Shown here piece after piece: positions 55,253-64,000 of a stretch of 64,000 nucleotides of DNA. The stretch comes from Mycolicibacter terrae. GTDB lineage: Bacteria; Actinomycetota; Actinomycetes; Mycobacteriales; Mycobacteriaceae. Position 1 is the stretch's first letter. The number at the start of each line of letters is the position of its first letter. Location of the stretch: the NCBI RefSeq assembly GCF_010727125.1, contig NZ_AP022564.1:4216001-4280000 (forward strand), written 5' to 3'. The position numbers were made by a program, and so were the translations under genes. The notes under the pieces are model-generated. The model was not told where the DNA came from, searched no databases, and saw only the letters and a program-made list of their open reading frames with translations.

Positions 55253-58200
55253 TCACGACGCCGCCTGCACGGTGATCTCGGAGATCTGGGTGCGGCTCTC
55301 CCCGCCGGTGCTGCCCATCGTGGTGATCCACACCAGCAGGTTGGATGTCGGCGACGACGAGTCGGCCGAGATCGTGTTGGCACCGGGCTGCAGCGCCTTG
55401 GCGGGCGCCAGCAGTGTGGTGTCCTCCAACCGGGTCGGCTTCGGGGTCGCGGAGGAGCGCAGTTCCACCCGGGTCCCGGTGCTGGAGACGTTGATCCCGA
55501 CGCTGCCGATCACCGTCGGCTTGGACAGCTGTAGCACCAACCCGACACCGCTCTTGAAGTTGGGGAACGGCACCGAGTCCGAATAGGTGTCCGTCGACCA
55601 GAAGGTGGCCGGGTTGCCGTCGATGGCAAGCCCGGCGTCCTGGGGCCGGTCGGCCTCGCCGCCGGGCGAGAAGACCGTCGCCTGTACCGGTTTCACAGTG
55701 CTGCCGGGCGTGGCGGAGCCCGACTGGGAGGACGACGCCGACGGGCTGCTCAAGCCCAGCTCCGTCTTGTCCAGCCCGTTGACATCGCCGAAGATCCGGT
55801 TGAGCACCGAGGCCAACACCAGCAGCGCGACCAGGATGACGGCACCGCCGATCCCGGCACCGATCATCACCCGGCGGCGCCGCTCCGCGCGCATCTCGGC
55901 ATCCAGCGGGCGCGGTTCTCGGCGCGGCGCGGGCGGCTCGTCGTCGACGGGGCCCAGCAGCTCGGTCTGTTCGTGCAGCGCGGTGGCCTGCTGCAGCAGG
56001 TTCGACAATGTGGAGGCGCCGCGGATGCCCCCGTCCGACTGGATTGCGTGACTGGCGGCCGCGGAGATCTGGAAGGGGATGTCGGGGTTGACCGCGTCGG
56101 GTTTGACCGGACTGCCGGCGGCGTCGCGGTCGGCCGGGGCGAGCCCGCTGTCGGCGCCGGCATCCAGGGGCCACCGGTTGACCAGCAGCGCATACAAGGT
56201 GGCGCCGATACCCCGGATGTCGTCCTCGGGCTGGGCGTCGGGCAGGGTCGCCGGGAAGGCCAGGGTGACGTCGCCTTCGATGCTGACCCGGACCCGGGTG
56301 GGGTGGTCGATGGACAGGGCGACGCCGGTGTGGTGGGCGGCCTCGGCGGCGCCGGCCAGGGCCCGCATCGCGCGGGCCGCGCCGATCGGCGACGGCGCGG
56401 TTCCGGCCACCTCCGGCAGGGAGGCACCGCGGACCCATTCGGACACGACGAGTCCGCCGGCGCCGATCCGCACCACGTCGAGCACCCGGGCGATCCCGGG
56501 CAGGTCGATCTGGCTGAGCCGCTGGGTGCGCGACAAGATGCCGGTGAGCTGCTCTTCGGGCATGGTCTGGTCCGGGTCGACGAATGTCAGCGCCACCTGC
56601 CGGTCCAGCGCGGTGTCCAGGGCCTGCCAGAACTGCAATACGCCGGTGCCGCCGTGACGCACCAGCAGCCGGTAGCGGCCGCCGGCGATACTCAGGCCCG
56701 GTGTCAGCTGATCCCCGGCCCGAGCATCAGCGGCCGGTTCGGTGGTGGCCGGGCCGCCGGCGGGCCGCTGGGATTGCGGCGGAGCAACCGATTGCGACGC
56801 CGCGCGCGCCGCGGGACCCTCCGAAGGTTTGTCGGCCACCTCCGTACCTTTCGGTGTCCAGCCACCGGCGATGTGCGCCGGGGGTTTCTGCCGGGCGGAA
56901 GCGTTCGTCACGTCCCCGCCCGATGTGGGCAAACGGTTGTGATCAGAGTACGGGACGAGGGGATCGGGGGACGGCGGGTTTGCGGCGCCGATCTGGCGGC
57001 GGTGCGCCCCGAGCCTGCGGCGCACCGCGGCCGCCGCCGCCGCCGCTTCGGGCACCTGGGCGCGCACCATCACCGCCCCGATGATCGGCAACATCACCAC
57101 CGCCAGCACCAACAGGCGCAGCATCGACCCGGCCGCACCGTGATAGGTCAGACCGCGCAGGCCCAGCACCCGGTCGAGCACCTCGGCGATCAGGCCGGCC
57201 AGCAGCGACGCCGTCACCGTGACCAGGATGGTGCGGACCACATCGGACCCCAGCAGGTGCCCGCCGACCGGGCGCAGCGCGCGGCGCAACAGCACATGGC
57301 CGACGGCTGCGCCGGCGAGGAAACCCAGGCCGTTGGCCAGGCCGAGGTAGGCGGCCACCAGTTCGGGGTTGTCAGTCAGGTGCGGGGCGAGCACCGACGC
57401 GGCGATCTTCACCGCGGTGATCACCACGATCATCCCGATCGGTATCCACGGCTGTTCGCGGGCGTAGAAGACCCGCAGCTGCAGCAGCACCATGGCGTAG
57501 GGCAGCAGGGTGAACGCCGACATGGCGACCGCGACGCCGAGATATCCGGCGTCGACGTCGCCGAAGTTGCCGTAGGCGAACAGTGCGCTGCCGATCGCCG
57601 GGCCGCCGAGGGTCATCACCGCCACGATCGGGATCAGGGTGATCATCATCAGCCGGGTGGCCAGCGACAGATCGGCGAGCACCGCGGGGTCGTCGCCGGC
57701 GGCCGCGTTACGGCTCAGTCGCGGCATCACCACCGTCAGCACCGTCACCCCGATCATTCCGAACGGCAACTGCAACAGCAGCCAGGCGTAGTAGTAGATC
57801 GCCGGGCCGGACGCGGCCGAGGTGGCGGCGATCTGGTTGGTCACCACCAGGCCGACCTGGCTGATCAGTACGTAGAGCACCATCGCGGCGGCCATCATGC
57901 CGAACCGCTTGAGCCGGTTGTCAATACCCCACAGCGGGCGCAGGCTGATCCGCTCCCGCCGGATCGCCACCAAAAGGACCGCGGTCTGGGCGACGACGCC
58001 TGCCGTGGTGCCCAGGCCCAGCACCAGCAGCTTGGCGTTGCCCATCCGTACCGGGTCGACCGACAGTTCACCGGGCACCAGCAGATAGACCACCAGCGTG
58101 GCGATCGCGACGACGTTGTTGACCACCGGCGCCCACGCCGGCGCCCCGAAGATGTTGCGGGTGTTCAGGATTGCCATGAACACCGAGGACAGCCCGTAGC

Positions 58201-58651
58201 AGATCACCTGCGGCAGAAGCAGATACGCGAATGCTGTGGTCAGCGGTTCGTTGACCTGCGGATCGCCGCCCAACATCAACTTGACCAGCAGCGGCGCCGC
58301 CGCCACCGAGACCACGGTGGTAGCCAGCAGCAGCGCCGTCGCCAGCGTGACCAGGCGACGCACGAACGCCGTGCCGCCATCGGGGTCGTCGCGTTCGGCG
58401 CGGGCCAGCACCGGCACGAAGATCGCGGTGAACGTGGCCTCCAGCACCAGCGCGGCGATCTGGTTCGGCAGCTGGTTGGCCACCGAGAAGGCGCTCGACA
58501 ACGCCGCACCCAGAATCGCGGCCAGCAGCACGATGCGGATGAACCCGGTGACGCGGCTGACCAGGGTGGCCAGCGCCATGCCCCACGACCGCGACACCAC
58601 CGCGGCGTCGGTCAGCTCCGGACGCGCGGGCTGCGGCGCCGGTGCGTTCAC
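55253..58651 (-). CDS. murJ: Lipid II flippase MurJ (MviN) fused to a pseudokinase and an outer domain
   Basis: 1132 residues from GTG 58651, which overlaps the stop of the Rv3909-type gene (GTGA). Residues 1 to about 530 hold about fourteen membrane helices of the MurJ/MviN flippase. After a long linker, a pseudokinase spans about 654-860: the HRD and DFG motifs are missing. One more helix (about 927-953) leads to an outer, galactose-binding-like domain. In M. tuberculosis PknB phosphorylates the pseudokinase region and FhaA binds it. The longer frame to 59323 is antisense to nothing useful and rejected. Confidence 0.93.
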   Translation of the reverse strand: MNAPAPQPARPELTDAAVVSRSWGMALATLVSRVTGFIRIVLLAAILGAALSSAFSVANQLPNQIAALVLEATFTAIFVPVLARAERDDPDGGTAFVRRLVTLATALLLATTVVSVAAAPLLVKLMLGGDPQVNEPLTTAFAYLLLPQVICYGLSSVFMAILNTRNIFGAPAWAPVVNNVVAIATLVVYLLVPGELSVDPVRMGNAKLLVLGLGTTAGVVAQTAVLLVAIRRERISLRPLWGIDNRLKRFGMMAAAMVLYVLISQVGLVVTNQIAATSAASGPAIYYYAWLLLQLPFGMIGVTVLTVVMPRLSRNAAAGDDPAVLADLSLATRLMMITLIPIVAVMTLGGPAIGSALFAYGNFGDVDAGYLGVAVAMSAFTLLPYAMVLLQLRVFYAREQPWIPIGMIVVITAVKIAASVLAPHLTDNPELVAAYLGLANGLGFLAGAAVGHVLLRRALRPVGGHLLGSDVVRTILVTVTASLLAGLIAEVLDRVLGLRGLTYHGAAGSMLRLLVLAVVMLPIIGAVMVRAQVPEAAAAAAAVRRRLGAHRRQIGAANPPSPDPLVPYSDHNRLPTSGGDVTNASARQKPPAHIAGGWTPKGTEVADKPSEGPAARAASQSVAPPQSQRPAGGPATTEPAADARAGDQLTPGLSIAGGRYRLLVRHGGTGVLQFWQALDTALDRQVALTFVDPDQTMPEEQLTGILSRTQRLSQIDLPGIARVLDVVRIGAGGLVVSEWVRGASLPEVAGTAPSPIGAARAMRALAGAAEAAHHTGVALSIDHPTRVRVSIEGDVTLAFPATLPDAQPEDDIRGIGATLYALLVNRWPLDAGADSGLAPADRDAAGSPVKPDAVNPDIPFQISAAASHAIQSDGGIRGASTLSNLLQQATALHEQTELLGPVDDEPPAPRREPRPLDAEMRAERRRRVMIGAGIGGAVILVALLVLASVLNRIFGDVNGLDKTELGLSSPSASSSQSGSATPGSTVKPVQATVFSPGGEADRPQDAGLAIDGNPATFWSTDTYSDSVPFPNFKSGVGLVLQLSKPTVIGSVGINVSSTGTRVELRSSATPKPTRLEDTTLLAPAKALQPGANTISADSSSPTSNLLVWITTMGSTGGESRTQISEITVQAAS

Positions 58652-61071
58652 CGGCCCGCGCCCCGGTCGGGCCGGCCCGCGGCAGCCGCCGGCGGGCGGG
58701 GGCGGTCCGGGCCGGGTGGGGGCGGGCGGTCCAAGTCGGCGCGGTCGGGCTGGCCGCGGAAGCGGTGCCACAGCCGACGCCCGGTCAGCAACGTCAGCGC
58801 CGCAGCCGCCGCCATGGTGATCAGGAACAGCACCATGCCGTAGGCGTTCGAATGCACCGACAACCGCGCAGACTCGCCCAGCGGCAGCCCGTCGGGGGTC
58901 TGCAGGGCCACGTCGACGACGAAGTGCTGGTTGACCCGCACCTCCACCGGAACCCGCAGCGGCAGGTAACCCGGCGGCAGCTCCAGATCCCCCATATCGG
59001 CCACCGTCATGCCGGGCGGGGCGTCGACGTGCAGGCGGACCCGGATGGGCACCGCCAAGTCGTTGCGCAGGGCCAGCGGCAGCGGGCTGTGTTCGGTGGC
59101 CAGAGTGTAGGAGCCGGCCGGGTTGACGATGGTGACCGCGCCGATCAGATCCGCGATGGTGCCGCCGACGACCGCCAGCCGCCGGCCCGCCACGCCGCCG
59201 CGCACGTCGAGCGGCTCCGACTGACTCAGTGCGCGCAGCATGTCCTCGGCCAGCGGAGCGGTGTACTGGTCGCCGGTCAGGCCGGTGCGGGCGTCGGCGG
59301 TCAGCGCGGACGTCAACCCCCACAGCCGGCCGATGTCGCCTGCGACGGCGGCGATGATCTCGGGGCCGAATCCGCCCGCCTGCTCGGCCGGCAGCGGATG
59401 CGCCGGGGCGGCGGTGACACCTTGGGCCTCGGTGATCACCGCGCCGAGCGGGCGGGCTACCGCCAGCCCGGACCGCAGTGCGGTGGCCACCGCGGTCAGC
59501 ACGGCCTGGGCGTCGTCGGCCCGAGGCTTCCAGTAGGCCGGCGGCATCAGAATCTCGTTACGCGGTGCGTCGGGACTCTCCGGGGGCTCCAGCCCCCGCC
59601 ACAGCATCGACCCGAGGGCGTCTTGGCGACGGGCCAGGGCGGAGTCGTGGTGCAACCGGACCGCCAGGGAGCCGTCCAGGTAGGTCGGTGCCACCGGATC
59701 GGTGCCCATCGCCGCCAGTGCCGCGCCCACGGCGGGGTCATACGGTGCAGCCACCAATCGCTGGGACAGCCGCCGCGGGGTCACGTCGGCGGTGGCCGAC
59801 GCGCCGGTGACGGAGTTCTGGGCCGAACAGTCGCCGGCGGTGATCACCACCGTTACGCCCTCTGAGCCCTGTGCGCTGATCAGGTTCGCCGCGCCGGCCG
59901 TGAGTTTCCCGTCGCCGAGCACCACGGCGCCGCGGACCGAGGACACCCGCAGGATCCGGTCGACGATGTCGGCGGGCCGGCTCACCGCGATCGCCTCGAG
60001 TTTCGGGTCACCCACGCGGGACAGCGCGTCGAGATCGACCTGCGCGTAGGGGATCGCGGTGACACAGGTGTGGCGCGCCAGCCGGCGCAGCCGCTCCAAC
60101 CAGGTCGCGGCGGCCTCCCGGCCGGTGCCCGGGTGGGAGGCGGCGCCGTCGGGGGAGTCGGCGACGACGTAGCCCCCGGTCATCGCGTTGACCGTGACCA
60201 ACAGGTCGGGGTCGACCGCCAGGCACAGCGCCCGGTTGACGACCCCGCCACCGTCGACGGTCGGGCTGGTGGCGAACTCGGCGGCGGACAGCAGGGCATC
60301 CAGTCGGCCCCCCGGGGCTAGCGAACTCGCCAGGTCATCGTCGCTGAGCCGAACCGGCAGCGTGCCGCCGGGCGCCCCGGGAGTCAGCCGGGGCCGGTCG
60401 GCCAGCGGCCACAGCATGGTGAGCTGCACCGGCTGGGAGGTGTCCGGCGCGACGGCGCCGGCCAGCGGATCGGAGTCAGTCTCGGTTCTCGGCAGGCCGG
60501 TCACCGGCAGCAGGAAACGGGCGTCGTCGAGGCGGGCCGGCTCGCCGTAGTCCGGTGTGCCGTTGACGTTGACCAGCAGGGGATAGATGCCGGGCCGTTC
60601 GATGTTCAGCGCCGGTTGGCTCGACGAGCGCAACGCGGCCGACACGGTGAAGCGGGCTTCCTGCCCGCGTTGCAGTTCGGTCGCGACCGTGCTGAACGTG
60701 CCCACCGGCCGGTACTGGTCGTTGGCGCCGCTGAGATTGGTGCGCAGGCCGGCCGACGATGCTACGGCGCCGGCCTGTTCAAGGCGCACCATCACATCGC
60801 GCACCGGCCGGTCGCCGACATTGCTGACGGTGCCGGCGATGGTGACGACCGGGACGCTGGAGGTGGTGACGACCTCCGGGGTGACCTGGTCGATACGGAT
60901 CTGGACGAACGGTGCCGCGCCGGGCTCGCCGGCGGTGGCGGGCGGGGCGGCGGCGGAGCCGAGCACCACGCCGAGGGCCATCAGGAAGGCGGCCACCACC
61001 GCCAGAGGGGCCGTTCGGGGCGCTGACAAGGGCGGCAAGCTACCCCGACCGCTGCGTCGGGTGCGGATCAC
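58648..61071 (-). CDS. DUF6049-type membrane protein (Rv3909-type)
   Basis: 807 residues from GTG 61071 (M. tuberculosis 802 from memory); this start overlaps the Nudix stop by 4 bp. N-terminal signal or anchor (about 18-45), a large outer region with beta-rich parts (VTIAGTVSNVGDRPVRDVMVRL) and a final membrane helix (about 745-770) with a basic Pro-rich tail. Always found before murJ in Actinobacteria, so a role in wall export or MurJ function is likely. Unknown enzyme motifs. Confidence 0.85.
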   Translation of the reverse strand: MIRTRRSGRGSLPPLSAPRTAPLAVVAAFLMALGVVLGSAAAPPATAGEPGAAPFVQIRIDQVTPEVVTTSSVPVVTIAGTVSNVGDRPVRDVMVRLEQAGAVASSAGLRTNLSGANDQYRPVGTFSTVATELQRGQEARFTVSAALRSSSQPALNIERPGIYPLLVNVNGTPDYGEPARLDDARFLLPVTGLPRTETDSDPLAGAVAPDTSQPVQLTMLWPLADRPRLTPGAPGGTLPVRLSDDDLASSLAPGGRLDALLSAAEFATSPTVDGGGVVNRALCLAVDPDLLVTVNAMTGGYVVADSPDGAASHPGTGREAAATWLERLRRLARHTCVTAIPYAQVDLDALSRVGDPKLEAIAVSRPADIVDRILRVSSVRGAVVLGDGKLTAGAANLISAQGSEGVTVVITAGDCSAQNSVTGASATADVTPRRLSQRLVAAPYDPAVGAALAAMGTDPVAPTYLDGSLAVRLHHDSALARRQDALGSMLWRGLEPPESPDAPRNEILMPPAYWKPRADDAQAVLTAVATALRSGLAVARPLGAVITEAQGVTAAPAHPLPAEQAGGFGPEIIAAVAGDIGRLWGLTSALTADARTGLTGDQYTAPLAEDMLRALSQSEPLDVRGGVAGRRLAVVGGTIADLIGAVTIVNPAGSYTLATEHSPLPLALRNDLAVPIRVRLHVDAPPGMTVADMGDLELPPGYLPLRVPVEVRVNQHFVVDVALQTPDGLPLGESARLSVHSNAYGMVLFLITMAAAAALTLLTGRRLWHRFRGQPDRADLDRPPPPGPDRPRPPAAAAGRPDRGAGR

Positions 61072-61829
61072 GGGTCCAGCCCGCGACCGTTCTCCCGGTC
61101 CGGTGCCGGCTCGCCGGGTCGAGAGTGGCGGGTGCGGGAATGGGTCTGGGGCCGTCGCCAGGGCGCGGTCACCGGCAGCGGCGGCAATGCGGCCGGGCCG
61201 TCGGTCTGCAGCCGGTCGATCAGTTCGTCGGCGACCACGGCCAGTCGGCGTTCGTCGGCGTAGGCCAACCGGGACGGCAGCTCCCGGATCGGCACCCAAG
61301 CCACCTCGGCGACCTCCACGTCGTCGTCGCACAGTTCTCCGCTGGAGAACCGCAGCAGGTAGTGGTGCACGGTCTTGTGGACCCGGCGGCCGTCGGTGAC
61401 GAACCAGTAGTCGATGCTGCCCAGCGCGGCCAGCACGTCGCCCTGGACGCCGGTTTCCTCGGCGACCTCGCGGATCGCGGTCTGCTCGGCGGTCTCACCG
61501 ACCTCGATATGGCCCTTGGGCAGCGACCACAACAGCCTGCCCCGGCGGTCGATGCGCCCGATCAGCGCGGCGACCTGATCCTCCCGCGGCCCGTCGATGC
61601 CGTCGACGACCAGGCCTCCGGCGGACGTCTCGTGCACGGTGCGCAGCCGCTCCGGTCCATGCCGTGCGCTGCGGGGCCGGCTCTGTGCCGAGCGGCCGGG
61701 TGCCGCCGCACCGCCGCCGCCGTCGGTTGCGGCGGCTTCCGTGTGGCTGGTTTTCGGACCTGACGTGCGTCGACCGCGGCGCCGCCTGCGGCGCCGTCCC
61801 GAATTGGCTTCTCCGCCGTCGGCCGACAC
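61068..61829 (-). CDS. Nudix hydrolase (MutT4/Rv3908-type)
   Basis: 253 residues from GTG 61829. An Arg-rich N-terminal arm (RRRRRRRGRR), then the Nudix domain with box GHIEVGETAEQTAIREVAEETGV, which matches GX5EX7REUXEEXGU. The C-terminal tail is rich in Pro and Arg. Likely hydrolyses a nucleoside diphosphate derivative. Coupled with Rv3909 and murJ in one unit. Confidence 0.88.
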   Translation of the reverse strand: MSADGGEANSGRRRRRRRGRRTSGPKTSHTEAAATDGGGGAAAPGRSAQSRPRSARHGPERLRTVHETSAGGLVVDGIDGPREDQVAALIGRIDRRGRLLWSLPKGHIEVGETAEQTAIREVAEETGVQGDVLAALGSIDYWFVTDGRRVHKTVHHYLLRFSSGELCDDDVEVAEVAWVPIRELPSRLAYADERRLAVVADELIDRLQTDGPAALPPLPVTAPWRRPQTHSRTRHSRPGEPAPDRENGRGLDP

Positions 61830-61893
61830 CCATGCGATAGTAGCTGGCACGAACGGGCCAACCAGCCTCCCTCGCCGGGTCGGGCGCGGCCGT

Positions 61894-61981
61894 CGCGCCC
61901 GGCTTCGCCGCGCTTGCGACCACCGCGGGGTTGATGGCGGTGGCCCGCCGCGCCCGGCTTCGCCGCGCTTGCGACCACCGC
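61894..61981. repeat. 33-bp direct repeat in the Nudix / pcnA intergenic region
   Basis: The same 33 bp occur at 61894-61926 and 61949-61981, 55 bp apart; each begins CGCGCCCGGCTTCG and ends GCGACCACCGC. It lies in the divergent promoter region, the second copy ending 14 bp before the GTG start of the CCA-enzyme gene. Each copy can form a small CGGC-TTCG-CCG-type hairpin. Confidence 0.88.
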
Positions 61982-61995
61982 TAGGCTCATCGAAC

Positions 61996-63450
61996 GTGCC
62001 CGAAGCCCATCAGGACGTCGACCTGCTGACAGCGGCGGCCGTCGTGCTGAACCGGCACGCCGAGCTGCTGCGTGATCTCGGCGCCATGTTCGATGCGGCC
62101 GGCCACCAGCTGTACCTGGTCGGCGGATCGGTTCGCGACGCCCTGCTGGGTCGGCCGGCGCCGGACCTGGATTTCACCACCGACGCCCGACCCGAGCAGG
62201 TGCAGCACATTCTGCGGGGCCGGGCCGAGGCGATGTGGGACACCGGGATCGAATACGGCACCGTCGGCGCCACCCTGGCTGGGCAACGGCTGGAGATCAC
62301 CACCTTCCGGGCCGACCAGTACGACCGGGTTTCGCGCAATCCCGAAGTGCGCTTTGGTGATTCGCTCGACGCGGATCTGATGCGCCGCGATTTCACGGCC
62401 AACGCGATGGCGGTCCGCGTCACCGCAGCCGGCCCGGGGGAGTTCCTCGACCCGCTGGGCGGCCTGGCGGCGTTGCGAGCCGGGGTGCTGGACACCCCGA
62501 CGGCGCCGCAGGACTCCTTCGGCGACGATCCGTTGCGGATGCTGCGCGCCGCCCGGTTCGTTTCCCAACTCGGTTTCACCGTGGCGCCACGGGTACGCGC
62601 CGCGATCGAGGAGATGGCCGCGGAGCTGTCCCGCATCACCCCCGAGCGGGTGGCCGCCGAACTGGACAAGCTGCTGCTGGGAGCCGACCCGGCCGCCGGT
62701 ATCGACCTGGTGGTGGACAGCGGGATGGGTGATGTGGTGCTGCCCGAGGTCGGCGCGATGCGGATGGCGATCGACGAGCATCACCAGCACAAGGACGTCT
62801 ACCAGCATTCCCTGACCGTGCTGCGGCAGGCGATCGACCTCGAGGATCCCCCTCCCGAGGGTGGCCCCGATCTGGTGTTGCGCTGGGCGGCGCTGTTGCA
62901 CGACATCGGCAAGCCGGACACCCGGCGCCACGAGGCCGACGGCAGGGTGAGTTTTCACCACCACGAGGTGGTGGGCGCGAAGATGGTCCGCAAGCGGATG
63001 CGCGCGCTGCGCTACTCCAAGCAGATGGTCGACGACGTCTCACAGCTGGTCTATCTGCACCTGCGGTTCCACGGCTACGGCGACGGCAAATGGACCGACT
63101 CGGCGGTGCGCCGCTATGTCACCGATGCCGGACCGCTGCTGGGCCGGCTGCACAAACTGGTACGCGCCGACTGCACGACCCGCAACAAGCGGCGGGCCGC
63201 GCGCCTGCAGGCCAGCTACGACCAGCTCGAAGCACGCATCGCGGTGTTGGCCGAGCAGGAGGACCTGCAGCGGGTGCGGCCGGACCTGGACGGCAACGAG
63301 ATCATGACGCTGCTTGATATCCCGGCCGGCCCGCAGGTGGGTCGCGCCTGGAGCTATCTCAAGGAGCTGCGCTTGGAGCGGGGGCCGTTGTCGCGCGAGG
63401 AGGCGACGGCCGAGCTGCTGGCGTGGTGGCAGGCACAGCGGAACCAATAG
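61996..63450 (+). CDS. pcnA: CCA-adding tRNA nucleotidyltransferase
   Basis: 484 residues from GTG 61996. Nucleotidyltransferase head with LVGGSVRDALLGRPAPDLDFTTDA (metal-binding DLD), the RRDFTANAMAV neck motif, then an HD-type domain LLHDIGKPDTR, which adds phosphohydrolase capability. Builds or repairs the 3' CCA. None of the three tRNA genes in this window encodes CCA, so this protein is required for them. The upstream frame to 61597 is rejected as it runs antisense to the Nudix gene. Confidence 0.95.
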   Translation: MPEAHQDVDLLTAAAVVLNRHAELLRDLGAMFDAAGHQLYLVGGSVRDALLGRPAPDLDFTTDARPEQVQHILRGRAEAMWDTGIEYGTVGATLAGQRLEITTFRADQYDRVSRNPEVRFGDSLDADLMRRDFTANAMAVRVTAAGPGEFLDPLGGLAALRAGVLDTPTAPQDSFGDDPLRMLRAARFVSQLGFTVAPRVRAAIEEMAAELSRITPERVAAELDKLLLGADPAAGIDLVVDSGMGDVVLPEVGAMRMAIDEHHQHKDVYQHSLTVLRQAIDLEDPPPEGGPDLVLRWAALLHDIGKPDTRRHEADGRVSFHHHEVVGAKMVRKRMRALRYSKQMVDDVSQLVYLHLRFHGYGDGKWTDSAVRRYVTDAGPLLGRLHKLVRADCTTRNKRRAARLQASYDQLEARIAVLAEQEDLQRVRPDLDGNEIMTLLDIPAGPQVGRAWSYLKELRLERGPLSREEATAELLAWWQAQRNQ

Positions 63451-63475
63451 CGACGCCGTCGCGTCTGATCCGGGT

Positions 63476-64000
63476 ATGGACTACTGCCTGGGCGATGGTG
63501 ACGGCGCTGCGACGATGTGGACCGGCCCACCCGACCTCGATCTCGACGGCGACGGGCTCGCAGATGCGATCAGCCTCGATTTCGACGGGGATGGGCTGCG
63601 CGACGACGCGCTGGTAGACCTCGACGGCGACGGGGTGGCCGACCACTTGGCGCTCGACCTCGACGACGACGGCACCCCGGAGGCCTACTTCGCCGACGAC
63701 GGTTCCGGTACCTGGGGGCACGGCGTTGCGGCGGGCTCAGCGGACCGATCCGGCGGGCTGCGCTGGCAGGGGCTCGACGATGTCGAGCACACCGGCGGGC
63801 CGCTGGTCGACTTCGACGGAGATGGACGTGTCGACGACAGGCTGCTCGACTCCGAGGGTGACGGGCGTGCAGACCGGGTACTGATAGGCAATGACACGGG
63901 TGGTTACGGCGCGGCCTACGTCGACACCGACGGTGACGGGCGCTGGGACGTCAAGCTCACCGACTCCGACGGCGACGGCTCCGCGGACGGGGCCGCCACC
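63476..64000 (+). CDS. Acidic DGDG-repeat protein (Rv3906c-type), 3' end outside window
   Basis: At least 175 residues from ATG 63476, open to the window end. It is built from near-tandem blocks such as DLDGDGLAD, DFDGDGLRDD, DLDGDGVADH, DFDGDGRVDD and DTDGDGRWD. These DxDxDG loops resemble calcium-binding dockerin or thrombospondin type 3 repeats. No signal peptide is seen. M. tuberculosis Rv3906c, next to esxE/esxF and cpnT, has this composition from memory, so the toxin-export locus may lie beyond the right end. Confidence 0.7.
   Translation, partial: MDYCLGDGDGAATMWTGPPDLDLDGDGLADAISLDFDGDGLRDDALVDLDGDGVADHLALDLDDDGTPEAYFADDGSGTWGHGVAAGSADRSGGLRWQGLDDVEHTGGPLVDFDGDGRVDDRLLDSEGDGRADRVLIGNDTGGYGAAYVDTDGDGRWDVKLTDSDGDGSADGAAT

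Noticed and set aside
55973..58843. 956-residue plus-strand ORF over murJ
   Set aside because: Antisense to murJ with a His/Arg/Gln composition typical of a shadow frame.

Overview
The window is chromosomal, GC-rich DNA from a mycobacterium (family Mycobacteriaceae). The evidence is the order rnpA-rpmH-dnaA-oriC-dnaN-recF-gyrB-gyrA, the actinobacterial FHA/PstP/RodA/PbpA/PknA/PknB operon, mycobacterial signature genes (crgA, cwsA, a WhiB5-type protein, ESX-2 parts) and protein lengths that closely match recalled M. tuberculosis orthologues. I cannot name the species. The sequence is inverted relative to the usual M. tuberculosis map: dnaA, gyrB and gyrA are on the minus strand, and the parA/parB side lies to the right. 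All orthologue statements are from memory, not from a search.

Layout. (1) 1-5062: the 3' end of a type VII secretion locus, mycP-eccE-eccA, which best matches ESX-2. (2) 5082-10864, minus strand: a set of secretion-accessory genes resembling the Rv0023-Rv0028 neighbourhood (HTH regulator, NlpC/P60 hydrolase, a large helical protein with half of an NlpC/P60 fold, an EspC-like small protein, an EspH-like protein, a DUF5631-like protein and a YbaB/EspL-like protein). A WhiB5-type gene is divergent at 11017. (3) 11482-19699: a catabolic island with a pirin and a tight operon FMO - hydrolase - acyl-CoA ligase - SDR - ADH, divergent from a TetR gene with two palindromic operators between them, then another SDR. 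Its content recalls the mymA operon. (4) 19785-33419: tRNA-Leu with its terminator, the fhaA-fhaB-pstP-rodA-pbpA-pknA-pknB operon (mostly ATGA overlaps), pabA/trpG, the Rv0012 type, crgA, a PH-domain gene, ppiA, cwsA, tRNA-Ala and tRNA-Ile. (5) 33492-44169: the Rv0007 type, gyrA, gyrB, a DciA-like gene, recF, dnaN, oriC and dnaA. (6) 44783-50185: rpmH, rnpA, yidD, yidC, jag/khpB, rsmG, parA and parB, with three parS palindromes. (7) 50413-64000: the Rv3916c type, cwlM, trxA, trxB, a shortened SigM anti-sigma-like gene, sigM, murJ with its pseudokinase, the Rv3909 type, a Nudix gene, the CCA-adding enzyme gene and the start of a DGDG-repeat protein.

How the genes connect. Many genes belong to one growth-control network. 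PknA/PknB (sensor kinases) and PstP (phosphatase) act on CwlM, on the MurJ pseudokinase tail (which recruits FhaA) and on FhaB. RodA and PbpA build septal and pole wall, and CrgA and CwsA tie this to FtsZ and Wag31. Chromosome replication (DnaA, DnaN, DciA-like, gyrase) and segregation (ParA, ParB, parS) sit beside it. None of the three tRNA genes encodes CCA, so they depend on the CCA enzyme at the right end.

The points I find most interesting are: the ESX-2 tail lying directly against the Rv0023-Rv0028-type accessory cluster, which sits on the other side of oriC in M. tuberculosis; the unusual EspC-like protein and the half-peptidase in that cluster; the SigM regulator that seems to lack its cytoplasmic anti-sigma domain; the two TetR palindromes; and two parS sites written into the parA reading frame.
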